Counted from the stretch's first letter, positions 1 through 8,155 are shown. The stretch is 64,000 nucleotides of DNA from Pseudoalteromonas peptidolytica (GCF_012641745.1 NZ_WEHZ01000007.1:62001-126000), one strand, 5' to 3'. The notes: generated by a model from the letters alone, not told the origin. A program made the numbers and translations.

Positions 1-684
1 CTGAGCAAAATAGTGTCGGTGCGCAATGTGGTGTCGCAAGCGCGAGCTATCAGGTTACTTGGGAAAAAGTCTGGGGTAGATGTTAGTTGGCTGGTGACTA
101 ACTCTCAACGTGAAAAAGCGGCAAGAGCCATTCGTATTCCGTTAGTCAAAGGTTTATTAGGTTATCGGATCCCGCTAGTACATCGAGATAATCGCCACGC
201 ACTCAGTGCTATACGTTACATTGGTGATTTACGAAGCTTTACGTTTGGTCTTCGTAGTGATTGGCCGGATCATGAAATTTTTGAGCAAAATGGGCTTCAT
301 GTTATGTCGTTTTCGCAAGAGCAAAGTGGCTATGAAATGTTAGCTAAAAAAAGATTTGATATTTTACCCAGCGATTTTGTGAGTATTGAAAGCGCACTCA
401 GTGATCCGCGCTTACACGCAGATCACTATGTCGCATTTTATTACCCTTCTGCGGTGTACTTTTTTGTATCCCATGATGATCAGCTGTTATATGAACAGCT
501 TAAAAAAGGGCTAAAACGAGCGCTACAAGATGGTAAGTTTGAAGCGCTGTTTTTAAAACACTTTTCTAGCCGAGTCAAAGCACTAGATCTCGAAAATAAA
601 ACAATTATAGAATTGAGTAATCCAACTTTGCCACCAAGCGCGCCGCTAGAAATACCGCATTACTGGCACACACAAGGAAAATAA
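1..684 (+). CDS. Solute-binding-like (SBP_bac_3-type) protein, 5' end outside window
   Basis: The reading frame is open from the first base of the window, so the N-terminus, including any signal peptide, is missing. An internal GTG at 13 gives 223 codons but is unlikely to be the true start. The sequence resembles the periplasmic binding-protein type 2 fold found in amino-acid ABC transporters and in stand-alone extracellular solute-binding-like proteins common in Alteromonadales. It has alternating alpha/beta segments, an aromatic-rich stretch near residues 137-150 (YYPSAVYFF) and a final charged helix. No transporter partners are nearby; the next gene, a cyclophilin, starts 2 nt after the stop and is probably co-transcribed. 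The ligand is unknown. The family call is an impression from fold-like sequence features only. Confidence 0.55.
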   Translation: MSKIVSVRNVVSQARAIRLLGKKSGVDVSWLVTNSQREKAARAIRIPLVKGLLGYRIPLVHRDNRHALSAIRYIGDLRSFTFGLRSDWPDHEIFEQNGLHVMSFSQEQSGYEMLAKKRFDILPSDFVSIESALSDPRLHADHYVAFYYPSAVYFFVSHDDQLLYEQLKKGLKRALQDGKFEALFLKHFSSRVKALDLENKTIIELSNPTLPPSAPLEIPHYWHTQGK

Positions 685-686
685 TA

Positions 687-1550
687 ATGAAAAAGGCCTT
701 AATTCTCACCGCATGTATTACTGCTTCATCCATCGTGGCGGCAACGCCATATACAAAGTCACCATCAGAAGTTGTTGCGGGAGCAAAAAAGTCGGATTGG
801 CAGGAGTTAGACCCTCAAAATATCTTAAAAATCAAATTACAAACGGGGCCTGTGTACATTTCACTAAATTCTGAACTTGCACCTAACCATGTAGCAAATA
901 TCAAGGCATTAGCGCGAGAAGGGTTTTATACCAATTTAAATATGTATCGGTTTGTCGAAAATTTTGTTGCACAGGGGGGAGATATGTCAGATAAAAAAAT
1001 TCCCCAAAAAGGAAAAAAGACGATCGCTGCGGAGTTTTACCATAGCACCGACTCAGGGTTACCGATTACCTCTGTGCAGGCTGTAGATGGTTACGCTCCT
1101 CGTACAGGCTTTCGAAATGGATTTGCGGTGGCACAAAATCAATCTGGTACAAAAACGTGGATGACCCACTGTGTTGGTGCTTTTGCAATGGCAAGAAGCA
1201 ATGATGTAAACAGTGGCGGTACTGAGTTTTATATCACCCTCACACCGCAGCGCTATCTTGACAAAAATACCACCGTATTTGGTCAGTTGTTATCTGGGAT
1301 GGAACATGTACAGCAGCTAAAGCGCCAGCCAGTGGCGGGACAAGCTTATAATGTGATCGAAGGTGTCTCAGTACTTGCGGATGTAAAAAATGCACCAACG
1401 TTCAAGCGACTAAGAACGGACACCGAGGTATTTGCAGAGTTAATATCAGCGCGTAAAAATAGAGCTGGTGAGTGGTTTGTCGATACTCCAAATCATACTG
1501 ATGTATGTTCGGTGCCCGTCCCTGTAGAAATGCAAGAGGCGGCAAATTAA
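687..1550 (+). CDS. Periplasmic peptidyl-prolyl cis-trans isomerase, cyclophilin type
   Basis: This 287-aa protein begins with a Sec signal peptide (positive MKK, hydrophobic core, cleavage near the Ala pair at 18-19), so it should act in the periplasm. A cyclophilin-like domain covers roughly residues 45-235. It shows the family signatures of substrate chains kept exposed to solvent (LAPNHVANIKALAREGFY), the FVENFVAQGGD strand, and FAMARS...GGTEFYITL with the later TVFGQL segment. Cyclophilins catalyse proline isomerisation during protein folding. It is longer than E. coli PpiA (about 190 aa) because of insertions around residues 100-150 and a C-terminal tail. It follows the preceding gene by 2 nt, which suggests one operon. 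The fold assignment is solid; the specific substrates are unknown. Confidence 0.85.
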   Translation: MKKALILTACITASSIVAATPYTKSPSEVVAGAKKSDWQELDPQNILKIKLQTGPVYISLNSELAPNHVANIKALAREGFYTNLNMYRFVENFVAQGGDMSDKKIPQKGKKTIAAEFYHSTDSGLPITSVQAVDGYAPRTGFRNGFAVAQNQSGTKTWMTHCVGAFAMARSNDVNSGGTEFYITLTPQRYLDKNTTVFGQLLSGMEHVQQLKRQPVAGQAYNVIEGVSVLADVKNAPTFKRLRTDTEVFAELISARKNRAGEWFVDTPNHTDVCSVPVPVEMQEAAN

Positions 1551-1610
1551 GATCACCTATAGCTTGGGATAAAGCGTCGCTATTTGCTGTTTTTTTATCT
1601 TAATCGGTGC

Positions 1611-1649
1611 CCATTACGCAGTTTGCACCTATCGCAAACTGCGTAATGG
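1611..1649. terminator. 16-bp perfect inverted repeat between convergent genes
   Basis: A perfect 16-bp stem (1611-1626 with 1634-1649) surrounds a 7-nt loop between the cyclophilin gene and the convergent queF. There is no U-tract on either side, so it is not a textbook intrinsic terminator. It may end transcription from both sides or stabilise 3' ends. Confidence 0.5.
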
Positions 1650-1657
1650 AGTTGGTA

Positions 1658-2503
1658 TTATTGCCTGTTAGTTCGCACGGCATAAGGCGTCTTATTTTGC
1701 TCGTTTGAGCGGTATGGATTGATGTCCAATCCGCCACGGCGAGTATAGCGCGCATATACCGAGAGTTTCTCAGGATTAAATGTGCGCCACAGCTCGCAGT
1801 AAATACGCTCTACGCATTGCTCATGAAACTCGTTATGATCACGAAACGAAATCAGATACTTAAGTAACGCGGCCTTATCAATTTGCTTGCCCTGATAACT
1901 AATGACGATACTCGCCCAATCAGGTTGTGAAGTGATTAAGCAATTTGATTTGAGCAAGTGACTGTGAAGCGTCTCTTGCACTACTTTATCAGACGCTAAT
2001 TTAAGTAAATTATGGTCTGGTGTGTAGGTGTCAACTTCTATATCAAGAGAGTCAATACACTCACCAGGTAATGATGAGAATGGAATACAATCAAAATCAC
2101 CAGCGCCAAAAAGTGTGACGTTAACCTCGCTGTTTGAAGCTGCGGATAAATCCTCTGCCAGTGTTTGACGCACCACTTCCATCGAATCAAATCGGCTTTG
2201 ATTAAAGCTATTTAAGTAAAGTTTGAATGACTTTGACTCAATAATATGAGAACTCTGGCAAGGAAAAACAAAGGTGGCAACGGCGACTTGTGGTTTGCCC
2301 TTAGTATTTAACCAAGATAACTCATAACCTGTCCACGTATCTTCACCTTTAAATGGTAGCTCAGTTTCGTCTACGTGAATTTGGTCACGATTAAGCTTTC
2401 GTGCAATTGGATGAAGTAAACTCGGGGTATAAATACTGGCATATTCTGTGGTTTTACCAAGCACAGAAGATTGCAGCTCTGGTGAATTGTTGTAGTCTGT
2501 CAT
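1658..2503 (-). CDS. queF: NADPH-dependent 7-cyano-7-deazaguanine reductase QueF
   Basis: QueF reduces preQ0 to preQ1 with NADPH in the biosynthesis of the tRNA wobble nucleoside queuosine. At 281 aa this is the long two-domain YqcD form typical of Gammaproteobacteria. The QueF signature [11 protein letters not shown] lies at residues 89-99. The catalytic half has the nucleophile Cys188 in [11 protein letters not shown], with Asp195 following, and the [10 protein letters not shown] segment near residues 225-235. It is cytoplasmic. It lies next to syd, transcribed divergently, as neighbours in the E. coli order. Length, motifs and context agree. Confidence 0.97.
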   Translation of the reverse strand: MTDYNNSPELQSSVLGKTTEYASIYTPSLLHPIARKLNRDQIHVDETELPFKGEDTWTGYELSWLNTKGKPQVAVATFVFPCQSSHIIESKSFKLYLNSFNQSRFDSMEVVRQTLAEDLSAASNSEVNVTLFGAGDFDCIPFSSLPGECIDSLDIEVDTYTPDHNLLKLASDKVVQETLHSHLLKSNCLITSQPDWASIVISYQGKQIDKAALLKYLISFRDHNEFHEQCVERIYCELWRTFNPEKLSVYARYTRRGGLDINPYRSNEQNKTPYAVRTNRQ

Positions 2504-2618
2504 GTTAACTCAAATCTCGTTACAATATTCATATTATAGCGAATGTTCACTTGAGGATTAATACCCCCTTGACGGTATTACCTAAGAATGTGGACAGAAA
2601 ATAAAGAGAGCTTTACTT

Positions 2619-3170
2619 ATGACTCAGCCTGTGAATATGGCATGCCTTCATCAAGCCCATGCGGATTATTATCAACGCACAGTTAAAGCATTACCCAGTA
2701 CAGAATATGACGAAGCCTGGCCAAGCCCGTGCGAGCAAGGTGAGCCTAATAAACTCAATGAGATTAATTGGCAAGCTGTCGAGCGTAATCCTAAGGGGAC
2801 TTTTGACGAGTTAGCAAATGCACTTGAAACACAATTTCCTGACGGTTTGAATACACTATATGGGGATTTTTTTTCAGGTAATATAACAGCCTTCATAGAT
2901 GGTAAAAAAATTGAGTTACTTCAGGCGTGGAATGCGGATGACTTTGATAGACTTCAGCAAAATATCACAGGGCACATCTTAATGAAACGCAGACTCAAGC
3001 AGCCAGATACAGTATTTATTGGATTAACCGAAGCTGATGATTTATTGGTGTCAGTGGATGTGTCGACGGGGCAAGTTGGGCTGGAATTTGTTGGGAAAAA
3101 ACAACATCATGTGCTGGCAGACTCAATCGCAGAGTTTGTAGATTGCTTGATTGCGAACTATCCCGAGTAA
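2619..3170 (+). CDS. syd: SecY-interacting protein Syd
   Basis: This 183-aa cytoplasmic protein matches the Syd family, which binds cytosolic loops of SecY and may act in quality control of the Sec translocon. Recognisable segments are WPSPCEQG near residues 35-42, GDFFSGNITAFIDGK near 82-96, and the C-terminal VFIGLTEADDLLVSVD...GQVGLEFVGKK. Full length for the family. It is divergent from queF and convergent with the DUF2310 gene, and it keeps the syd-csrB-yqcC neighbourhood seen in E. coli, with extra genes between. Confidence 0.93.
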   Translation: MTQPVNMACLHQAHADYYQRTVKALPSTEYDEAWPSPCEQGEPNKLNEINWQAVERNPKGTFDELANALETQFPDGLNTLYGDFFSGNITAFIDGKKIELLQAWNADDFDRLQQNITGHILMKRRLKQPDTVFIGLTEADDLLVSVDVSTGQVGLEFVGKKQHHVLADSIAEFVDCLIANYPE

Positions 3171-3181
3171 ATTAACGAGCT

Positions 3182-3197
3182 AGGAGCCTAGGCTCCT
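3182..3197. terminator. Short palindrome between syd and the convergent DUF2310 gene
   Basis: AGGAGCC-TA-GGCTCCT is a perfect 7-bp stem with a 2-nt centre, lying 12 nt after the syd stop. A strong hairpin with only a short TT follow-up; a bidirectional terminator is possible but not proven. Confidence 0.4.
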
Positions 3198-3213
3198 TAT
3201 GCCATATATGGTA

Positions 3214-3987
3214 CTACTGAAAGTCCCACGAGATGTTGGAAACTAATTGACACGTCTCACAGCGAAAATCAAACAGCCCAAACCAAGGAGACTCCAATAA
3301 CCACTCACCATTACAACTTGGGCACTTTCGTGCTTTTTCAGTCGCAAGGCTTTCTCCACCTACTCGATAAAGATAGTAGTAAACTGGCTTTTGAGTGAGG
3401 TAGCGAATACGCTTACTTAAATCCATTCCTCTTCTGTATAGGTCACTGTCGGTACTAGATATTTCCTCAAGCGCAGCAAACTCACAGCGTGTAGCACCAT
3501 TTATCTGGATCTGATCACAGGCTTGCCAATCCTCTTTCCATTTTATCAGCGCCTTGTAGTCGCCATTGGCTATGGCTGGGATTTTATAGAGCGGTACAGG
3601 TAAGAAATCATCGCCACAATATAACGGACTGCAGGTATGAACATAAGTCGTATAGAGGATGTAGCTAGACGGTGTTTGGCAAGCGTCGGCACTATTGGCG
3701 TGGATGTCTTGACCAATTACCTTTACCTTAGGTGCAAGTAAGCCTGATTTTTGGAGCTCATCAATGGCAAATTTCACGAAAGGACTATGATTGAGCGGGT
3801 GTAGTGAGTCTTCCTCAGGACACATAACTCGAGTGATGAAATATCCCTCTTTGAGTACTGTTGGGAACTCATCACCGATAATTTGACCATTGAAGCGCAG
3901 CGCATTTACAACACGGTTGATTGCTTGTTCGGCGGCATCTAAGGTAGTTTCCTCGTAGCAATCAAAGATGAGATCAATGACAAACAC
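3214..3987 (-). CDS. DUF2310 family zinc-ribbon-containing protein
   Basis: This 257-aa protein matches the DUF2310 family of Zn-ribbon proteins. A C-terminal zinc ribbon is visible as CPSCNG near residue 223 and CETCQ near residue 245, four cysteines in two CxxC pairs. The N-terminal part starts directly with a hydrophobic strand (FVIDLIFDCYEE) and has no signal peptide, so it is cytoplasmic. The function is unknown. Its start codon overlaps the stop of the upstream 86-aa gene (ATGA-type junction at 3987), so the two are translationally coupled. Confidence 0.8.
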   Translation of the reverse strand: MFVIDLIFDCYEETTLDAAEQAINRVVNALRFNGQIIGDEFPTVLKEGYFITRVMCPEEDSLHPLNHSPFVKFAIDELQKSGLLAPKVKVIGQDIHANSADACQTPSSYILYTTYVHTCSPLYCGDDFLPVPLYKIPAIANGDYKALIKWKEDWQACDQIQINGATRCEFAALEEISSTDSDLYRRGMDLSKRIRYLTQKPVYYYLYRVGGESLATEKARKCPSCNGEWLLESPWFGLFDFRCETCQLVSNISWDFQ

Positions 3988-4247
3988 TATGACTTCTCCA
4001 ATAATTCGATAAGCTTATCTAGTTTTGCTTCTATGCGGTCTAATTGGCTCTGAGAAGCTTGGGCTGTGGGCTTGTCAATTGCTTGAGAGTCTTCTATACA
4101 AGTGGGATCTTGTTTATAAGCCGCAATACCCGCAATGATATCGGGCATTGCAACACTTTGAGTTAGTTTACTCTTGGTCAACGCAACGGTTGGCGTGATT
4201 CCACTGTCTACTAACTTCTTAATGGCGTTGGCAACAACTGGGTGCAT
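3987..4247 (-). CDS. Small coiled-coil protein of unknown function
   Basis: The ORF can be extended to 4283, but the ATG at 4247 has a clear AGGAAG ribosome-binding site about 6 nt upstream, giving an 86-aa protein starting MHPVVANAIKKL. The N-terminal half looks helical (ANAIKKLVDSGITP..VALTKSKL). After a polar linker, the last 20 residues (LDRIEAKLDKLIELLEKS) form a heptad-patterned coiled coil suited to oligomerisation. It is coupled to the DUF2310 gene by a 1-nt overlap, suggesting a shared function. I do not recognise a named family. Confidence 0.7.
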   Translation of the reverse strand: MHPVVANAIKKLVDSGITPTVALTKSKLTQSVAMPDIIAGIAAYKQDPTCIEDSQAIDKPTAQASQSQLDRIEAKLDKLIELLEKS

Positions 4248-4338
4248 AAATCTTCCTGAGTCCAGAAACAAGAAAGAGATCATATCACCATGTGATGCTG
4301 GGCGCTATTTGCCGGGCACCCAAGTTAATAACAAGAGG

Positions 4339-4566
4339 TTACCTTAACATAGCGTCAAGCTCATCAATCACTTCACTCCAGTCCGCATCTTCCCGCAACG
4401 ACTCTTCAATAAAATGCCGTTGGCCTTCATTCCAAAATGGTGCCTGACTCAGTAACATCTCGTCAGGAAGGCGATGCTGCTTAACAAAACCATCGATTGA
4501 TTTAGGATCATTATCTAGCCCTAATTGGGCAAATAATGTGCTCATTGTGTGGCGGCTTGTATCCAT
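4339..4566 (-). CDS. DUF2789 family small protein
   Basis: This matches the DUF2789 family of short cytoplasmic proteins: the segments MSTLFAQLGLDND near the start and LPDEMLLSQAPFWNEGQ in the middle are typical, and the C-terminus is acidic and helical. The frame opens at 4581, but AGGGAG lies 6 nt before the ATG at 4566, so that start (75 aa) is preferred. No biochemical role is established for the family. It stands alone, about 90 nt from the coiled-coil gene start and on the same strand. Confidence 0.8.
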   Translation of the reverse strand: MDTSRHTMSTLFAQLGLDNDPKSIDGFVKQHRLPDEMLLSQAPFWNEGQRHFIEESLREDADWSEVIDELDAMLR

Positions 4567-5064
4567 ATCGTACTCCCTCATTTAATTGAGTTTTACTTAC
4601 TTTGGCTTATTAAACTTACTACTGTTGGTATAACCTTTGTGAAAGTACAAGTTGTCATTCCAAGTTTTGGTTAACTATAGTAAAGGTGGTTGCCAACCCT
4701 TTAGCAAGTCATCATGGGTAAAAAGTCATGGTGTGAATATCGCAACTAATAACAATTTGCTTAATTTAAGTGGCCTCCTTTAAGGCGGTCAATCTTGTCT
4801 ATAGGCCCGCGACAATATTTTGCGCACAGCAATATTTTTGTGGCGATTTCGACAAGGTTAAAACTCGCTATTTAGCTGTTTTAAAAAGTAATTCTTAGTG
4901 AAGGTTACTCCTTCGAATTGATCAACTAGTAAGCCAAGAGAGTACAATATAACCGCTTATGGCTGAATAAAGCATGACTTGTGTCAAATCAATCATAGCG
5001 TAAACGCTGTTGAAGTCGGCTTCAGCTGGTCAACTGTGTCAATAATCAATAATAAGGTTCGGCT
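4567..5064. other. Gene-free upstream region
   Basis: About 500 bp between the divergent DUF2789 and GNAT genes. No convincing ORF or RNA gene is seen. It must hold promoters for both genes. Near the GNAT start there is a small dyad, GAAG-TCGG-CTTC (about 5012-5023), nested in a larger GTTGA..TCAAC pair, which may be an operator. Two related CAATATTTT-containing direct repeats lie around 4812-4845. Confidence 0.4.
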
Positions 5065-5697
5065 ATGTCAGTACAAACTAAAATGGATAATTTAGCAGTA
5101 AAGTTCTTAAGCCCAGAAGATATAAATGTAGCAGCAAGCGTATTGTACCAAGCGTATCATGATGACCCTTTACTAAAGCATGTGTTGCAAGCAAAGCACG
5201 AAGCTAGCTTTGAGAAAAAGCTCAGAGCGCTAATACGAGAGGAACTATCCGCATTTGGTCACACCGGCCAACCTTTAGTAGGGTTATATAACCAAGCTAG
5301 GCTGATGGCGGTGGCCTGTGTTATCGCCGATAGTAATGAATTAGAAGCGAGTCGGCAATGGCATTGGCGACTTAGGCTGATGATGAGTGCTGGGTACTTA
5401 CAGACGCAACAGCTTATTGAAAAGGAAAGAGTAATTAGAGAGGAGTTGCAAGCTCATGAGCCGTATCACTTCTTATCTTTTATTGCTGTTGACCCGCATG
5501 TTCAAGGGTTGGGGTATGGACATTACTTACTAACAGCCTTAGATGACTTGCTATCGCAGCATGATAAGACCACGGGTATGGCTGTATTTATCACGCAGCA
5601 AGACCACTTAGCGTTATTCACAGCACATGACTACCACATTATAAAAAACTTTGTATTTAGTAGTGTTGAGAGGACGCTGCTGTTTAAGAAAAAGTAA
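5065..5697 (+). CDS. GNAT-family N-acetyltransferase
   Basis: This 210-aa protein has the GNAT fold. The acetyl-CoA-binding motif A is visible as FIAVDPHVQGLGYGHYLL near residues 136-153, with the Q-x-x-G-x-G pyrophosphate loop, followed by a motif-B-like strand (GMAVFITQQ) and a C-terminal segment with HDYHIIKNFVF. The N-terminal part (AYHDDPLLKHVL) is like those of small-molecule acetyltransferases. It is cytoplasmic and the substrate cannot be deduced. It is a single gene flanked by long non-coding stretches. Confidence 0.85.
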   Translation: MSVQTKMDNLAVKFLSPEDINVAASVLYQAYHDDPLLKHVLQAKHEASFEKKLRALIREELSAFGHTGQPLVGLYNQARLMAVACVIADSNELEASRQWHWRLRLMMSAGYLQTQQLIEKERVIREELQAHEPYHFLSFIAVDPHVQGLGYGHYLLTALDDLLSQHDKTTGMAVFITQQDHLALFTAHDYHIIKNFVFSSVERTLLFKKK

Positions 5698-5759
5698 CTT
5701 TTGCATTTGGATTACACCTTTCCTTTCTGGTTATTGTGCGCCTTATTACCTTCATTGAA

Positions 5760-5792
5760 TGTGTTTGCAATGGTTTAGCTGTTGTAAACACA
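5760..5792 (+). terminator. Hairpin downstream of the GNAT gene
   Basis: An 11-bp stem (5760-5770 with 5782-5792, one G-T wobble) encloses an 11-nt loop, 60 nt after the GNAT stop. Only TTTCT follows, so termination would be weak. Confidence 0.35.
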
Positions 5793-5897
5793 TTTCTGAT
5801 ATCAAGAAACAACTACGAACTTGCGTCAAGCTTCTTAAGTGTAAATAACAACGTCATGCCTTAAGTTTCAGTGAAATAGCAACAACGGAAATTGTTG

Positions 5898-5915
5898 TGT
5901 GAGATATCTCCTACG
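5898..5915 (+). promoter_or_regulatory. Candidate GacA/UvrY box upstream of csrB
   Basis: TGTGAG-N6-CCTACG matches 9 of 12 positions of the GacA/UvrY operator TGTAAG-N6-CTTACA. It lies about 160 nt before the proposed RNA start. In E. coli and other Gammaproteobacteria the response regulator binds a far-upstream site to activate csrB-type genes. The match is imperfect and the site is inferred. Confidence 0.45.
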
Positions 5916-6060
5916 GTAATGTGGGTAAAGGCGTTTTGTCATACCGAGTTTGGTGTGTTTTTAAACTCTATCTTTTTGTTTATAAATGAAATTGTGTTTT
6001 TTGCTTTAAAATTACAGCAAAAAGATTGTCTGAGCCTATCTGCCAAAAAATTAAGAACCC

Positions 6061-6621
6061 CGTAAACTTAACAATGTAAGGAAACACAAGAGCAGGAGCT
6101 CAGCGTCAAAGGATAAGGAATATGACGACAACAGAAGGAAGTAGTACATAAGGCAAGGAAGGATGGAACTCTAGGAAGAGAGTATGAAGCGGAGCTTCAT
6201 TAGGGATAAGGAGTCATAAGGAATGACAAGGAGCGCGGGAAGCGAAGTGGAACAAGGAAGATAAATAAGGATGAGCAAGGCTTTAGGATGAGGGAGCGTG
6301 GTCAGGATGACTACGAAGTGGATAAGTAACATAGGATGTTATAAATGGAGCACATAAGGATAGTGTGAAGTGGAGCCAAGCTGGCGTAGGAGCGCAGGAC
6401 GCGAAGTGGAGGCCAAGGTGGCTAAAAGGAAACAGCACTGGAAGTGCGAATGGACGATACAAGGATGAGGCAAGGGTAAGTCGGAGTACATACCCGTTCA
6501 GGGGATGAAAAATTGGCGGATTGCTTTTTAGTGGTAAAGCAGAGGAATTGGATACCTCTTGGGATAAACGTCAGGATTGAGGCGCGGCAAACAGGCTGGC
6601 GCCTTGGTTTTTTTTATTTTT
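6061..6621 (+). ncRNA. csrB: CsrB-family regulatory RNA (CsrA/RsmA sponge)
   Basis: CsrB-type RNAs sequester the translational regulator CsrA by presenting many GGA motifs in hairpin loops. I count about 40 GGA triplets by eye on the + strand between 6080 and 6580. Many sit in short stem-loops, for example GAGC-AGGA-GCTC (about 6090), CTCT-AGGA-AGAG (about 6170), ATGAAGC-GGA-GCTTCAT (about 6184-6200), GTCAT-AAGGA-ATGAC (about 6212), CACT-GGA-AGTG (about 6436). There is no ORF on either strand. A strong intrinsic terminator ends it. The locus lies between syd and yqcC as in E. coli. The 5' end is estimated from a weak promoter (TTGTCT at 6026, 17 nt, AATTAA at 6049) and may be off by tens of bases. 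At about 550 nt it is longer than E. coli CsrB (369 nt). Confidence 0.88.
6580..6621 (+). terminator. Rho-independent terminator of csrB
   Basis: AGGCGC (6580-6585) pairs with GCGCCT (6599-6604) and is followed by TTGG and a run of T (6608-6621, one A interruption). It is a canonical intrinsic terminator on the + strand and fixes the RNA's direction. Confidence 0.9.
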
Positions 6622-6664
6622 GTAAAAACTCCCTATCGATACGTCAACAATCGTAAATGCAAAA

Positions 6665-6970
6665 TTAGCTGGTGACCCTATACGCTGGCAACTCTTTTCG
6701 TACCAACCTTTCATTTTCTAAGTAAAGCTTACCTTGATAGGCTGACTCACCGTCAGAGCTAAATTCGAACATAAACTGGCTCTTTATACCTAGTTTGCCG
6801 TTTTTCAACACACCAATTCTACGTTTTGTACAAGCTACACTTAATAATTGCACTTGCAAGCTCTCAGCTTGATGCTGGGCGTGTCTAGTTGCGGCTTCTG
6901 CGATTTGACGACTATACCAAAATAGCGCGATAACAGATGATACGATGATAAAAAGCCAGAGTGTTGTCAT
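6665..6970 (-). CDS. DUF3301 domain-containing membrane-anchored protein
   Basis: This 101-aa protein has one N-terminal transmembrane segment (about residues 3-19) and then a soluble domain with CTKRRIGVLKNGKLGIKSQFMFEFSSDG, the pattern of the DUF3301 family in marine Gammaproteobacteria. The function is unknown. It is directly downstream of the DUF3549 gene (adjacent, no gap), so the two form one transcription unit. This pair is commonly found together in Alteromonadales and Vibrionaceae near yqcC and truC. Confidence 0.8.
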   Translation of the reverse strand: MTTLWLFIIVSSVIALFWYSRQIAEAATRHAQHQAESLQVQLLSVACTKRRIGVLKNGKLGIKSQFMFEFSSDGESAYQGKLYLENERLVRKELPAYRVTS

Positions 6971-7999
6971 TTAAGAAAATAGCCTTCCAATTGCACGTGA
7001 CAAAGTATTACTACGATTCTCTGCCCTCATTATTCCTAAAACATGTGGGCGCAACATTGGGATTGCAACTAAATCTGCGAAAATACTGTTGAAAAGACCA
7101 TCAATTTGATTGTGCTCAGCGGCTTTCTCCAAATAACTATGTAGTCTATTTTGATCGGTGAGTGTTTCCCAAGTACGACCTGCAATAGTGAGCAAGCAGT
7201 CTGCATCGGTGGCCAGTTCAGAAGCTAAAATCGTATCTACTGCCTTTGCGATTAAACCAAGTGCATGACTGCCCGACATCGCGCGTAAATTAGTGACTAC
7301 GGCATCCTTATTTTGTTCTTGGCAGGCGTGAGCTAAAACGGCTAAAAAGTCTTCGGTTTGTGTTGTTGAGACAGTAACGTGTTCAAGCATGGCGGCTAAT
7401 GGGGTCTTAACTTCTACAGGCAAAATAGGCCATGCCTGTTGCAGGTTGCTTGAGTTTTGGCCATGGTCTAGGCGTAGAGCGAAGTCTGCAATACCTTGTA
7501 GCGCTATCTCTTGCCAACGATCGAACCCAAGCTTGCCAGAAAAGTAGAGTTCGGCGTGCTCGTAATATTGAGAGGCTGGGCGATTAAGATCACGCTTTAA
7601 TAGTGCATTGAACGCAGCGAGTTTGTTCGCGTTAGGGGTAAAAACATAGGGGTTGTTGTCCAGTTTCCCTTGTGCGGCCTCTCCGGTTAATTGAGTGCCC
7701 AAGGCTTCGATCACCATTGAAGCAAAATGATCTCTGCTGGCGATGATCAACTTACTTTGTTCATCCAGTGGAAACTTTAAGAACCAAACATAGGGGTCAA
7801 CAGTTGCTTGATTATCCCAAAACTGAATCGCCATGATAGCGTGGCCAGCTAAAGGGTATGGGTAAGGGGCTTGAGTATTTTCAATTTGCGCAAATTGCTT
7901 TTTGTCGATTTTTGTGATGCGACGGCCTATGTCGTATACACGCCACTGTGTACCGGCGTTAGTTAATAGTTCACCTAAAGTAGAGATTTGCGCTGTCAT
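6971..7999 (-). CDS. DUF3549 family protein
   Basis: This 342-aa cytoplasmic protein matches the DUF3549 family, with the conserved N-terminus ISTLGELLTNAGTQWRVYDIGRRI, the PYPYPLAGHAIMAIQFW segment near 45-62 and WFLKFPLDEQSKL near 73-85. The C-terminal two thirds are helical, possibly an alpha-solenoid. There is no signal peptide and no catalytic motif I can name. It is transcribed with the DUF3301 gene immediately downstream, and its start overlaps a small divergent ORF. The role is unknown. Confidence 0.8.
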   Translation of the reverse strand: MTAQISTLGELLTNAGTQWRVYDIGRRITKIDKKQFAQIENTQAPYPYPLAGHAIMAIQFWDNQATVDPYVWFLKFPLDEQSKLIIASRDHFASMVIEALGTQLTGEAAQGKLDNNPYVFTPNANKLAAFNALLKRDLNRPASQYYEHAELYFSGKLGFDRWQEIALQGIADFALRLDHGQNSSNLQQAWPILPVEVKTPLAAMLEHVTVSTTQTEDFLAVLAHACQEQNKDAVVTNLRAMSGSHALGLIAKAVDTILASELATDADCLLTIAGRTWETLTDQNRLHSYLEKAAEHNQIDGLFNSIFADLVAIPMLRPHVLGIMRAENRSNTLSRAIGRLFS

Positions 8000-8108
8000 G
8001 AATACTCTGTTGTTACTGATACTGAAATTAGCGGCAATTATAGCGGTTTTTATTGGTACTGATAAGTCTCATAAAAAGGGCAGAGGCGAGAATTGGCTGG
8101 CTGAGTGA
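7998..8108 (+). CDS. Possible 36-aa single-pass membrane peptide
   Basis: An ATG at 7998, overlapping the DUF3549 start on the other strand by 2 nt, opens a 36-codon frame: a hydrophobic helix of about 18 residues (LLLLILKLAAIIAVFIG) followed by a positively charged tail (KSHKKGRGENW). The topology is plausible for a small membrane protein, but no ribosome-binding site is evident and no family is recognised. It may be a chance ORF in the yqcC promoter region. Confidence 0.25.
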   Translation: MNTLLLLILKLAAIIAVFIGTDKSHKKGRGENWLAE

Positions 8109-8155
8109 TCACGCATATAGTTATAATGTCTAAAATTTAAAATGAGAAAGTACCG

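Noticed and set aside
6080..6580. Purine-rich region as a simple-sequence repeat or degenerate coding region
   Set aside because: The GGA motifs sit in many different short stem-loops with a terminator at the end and conserved location near syd and yqcC, which fits CsrB better than random repeats.
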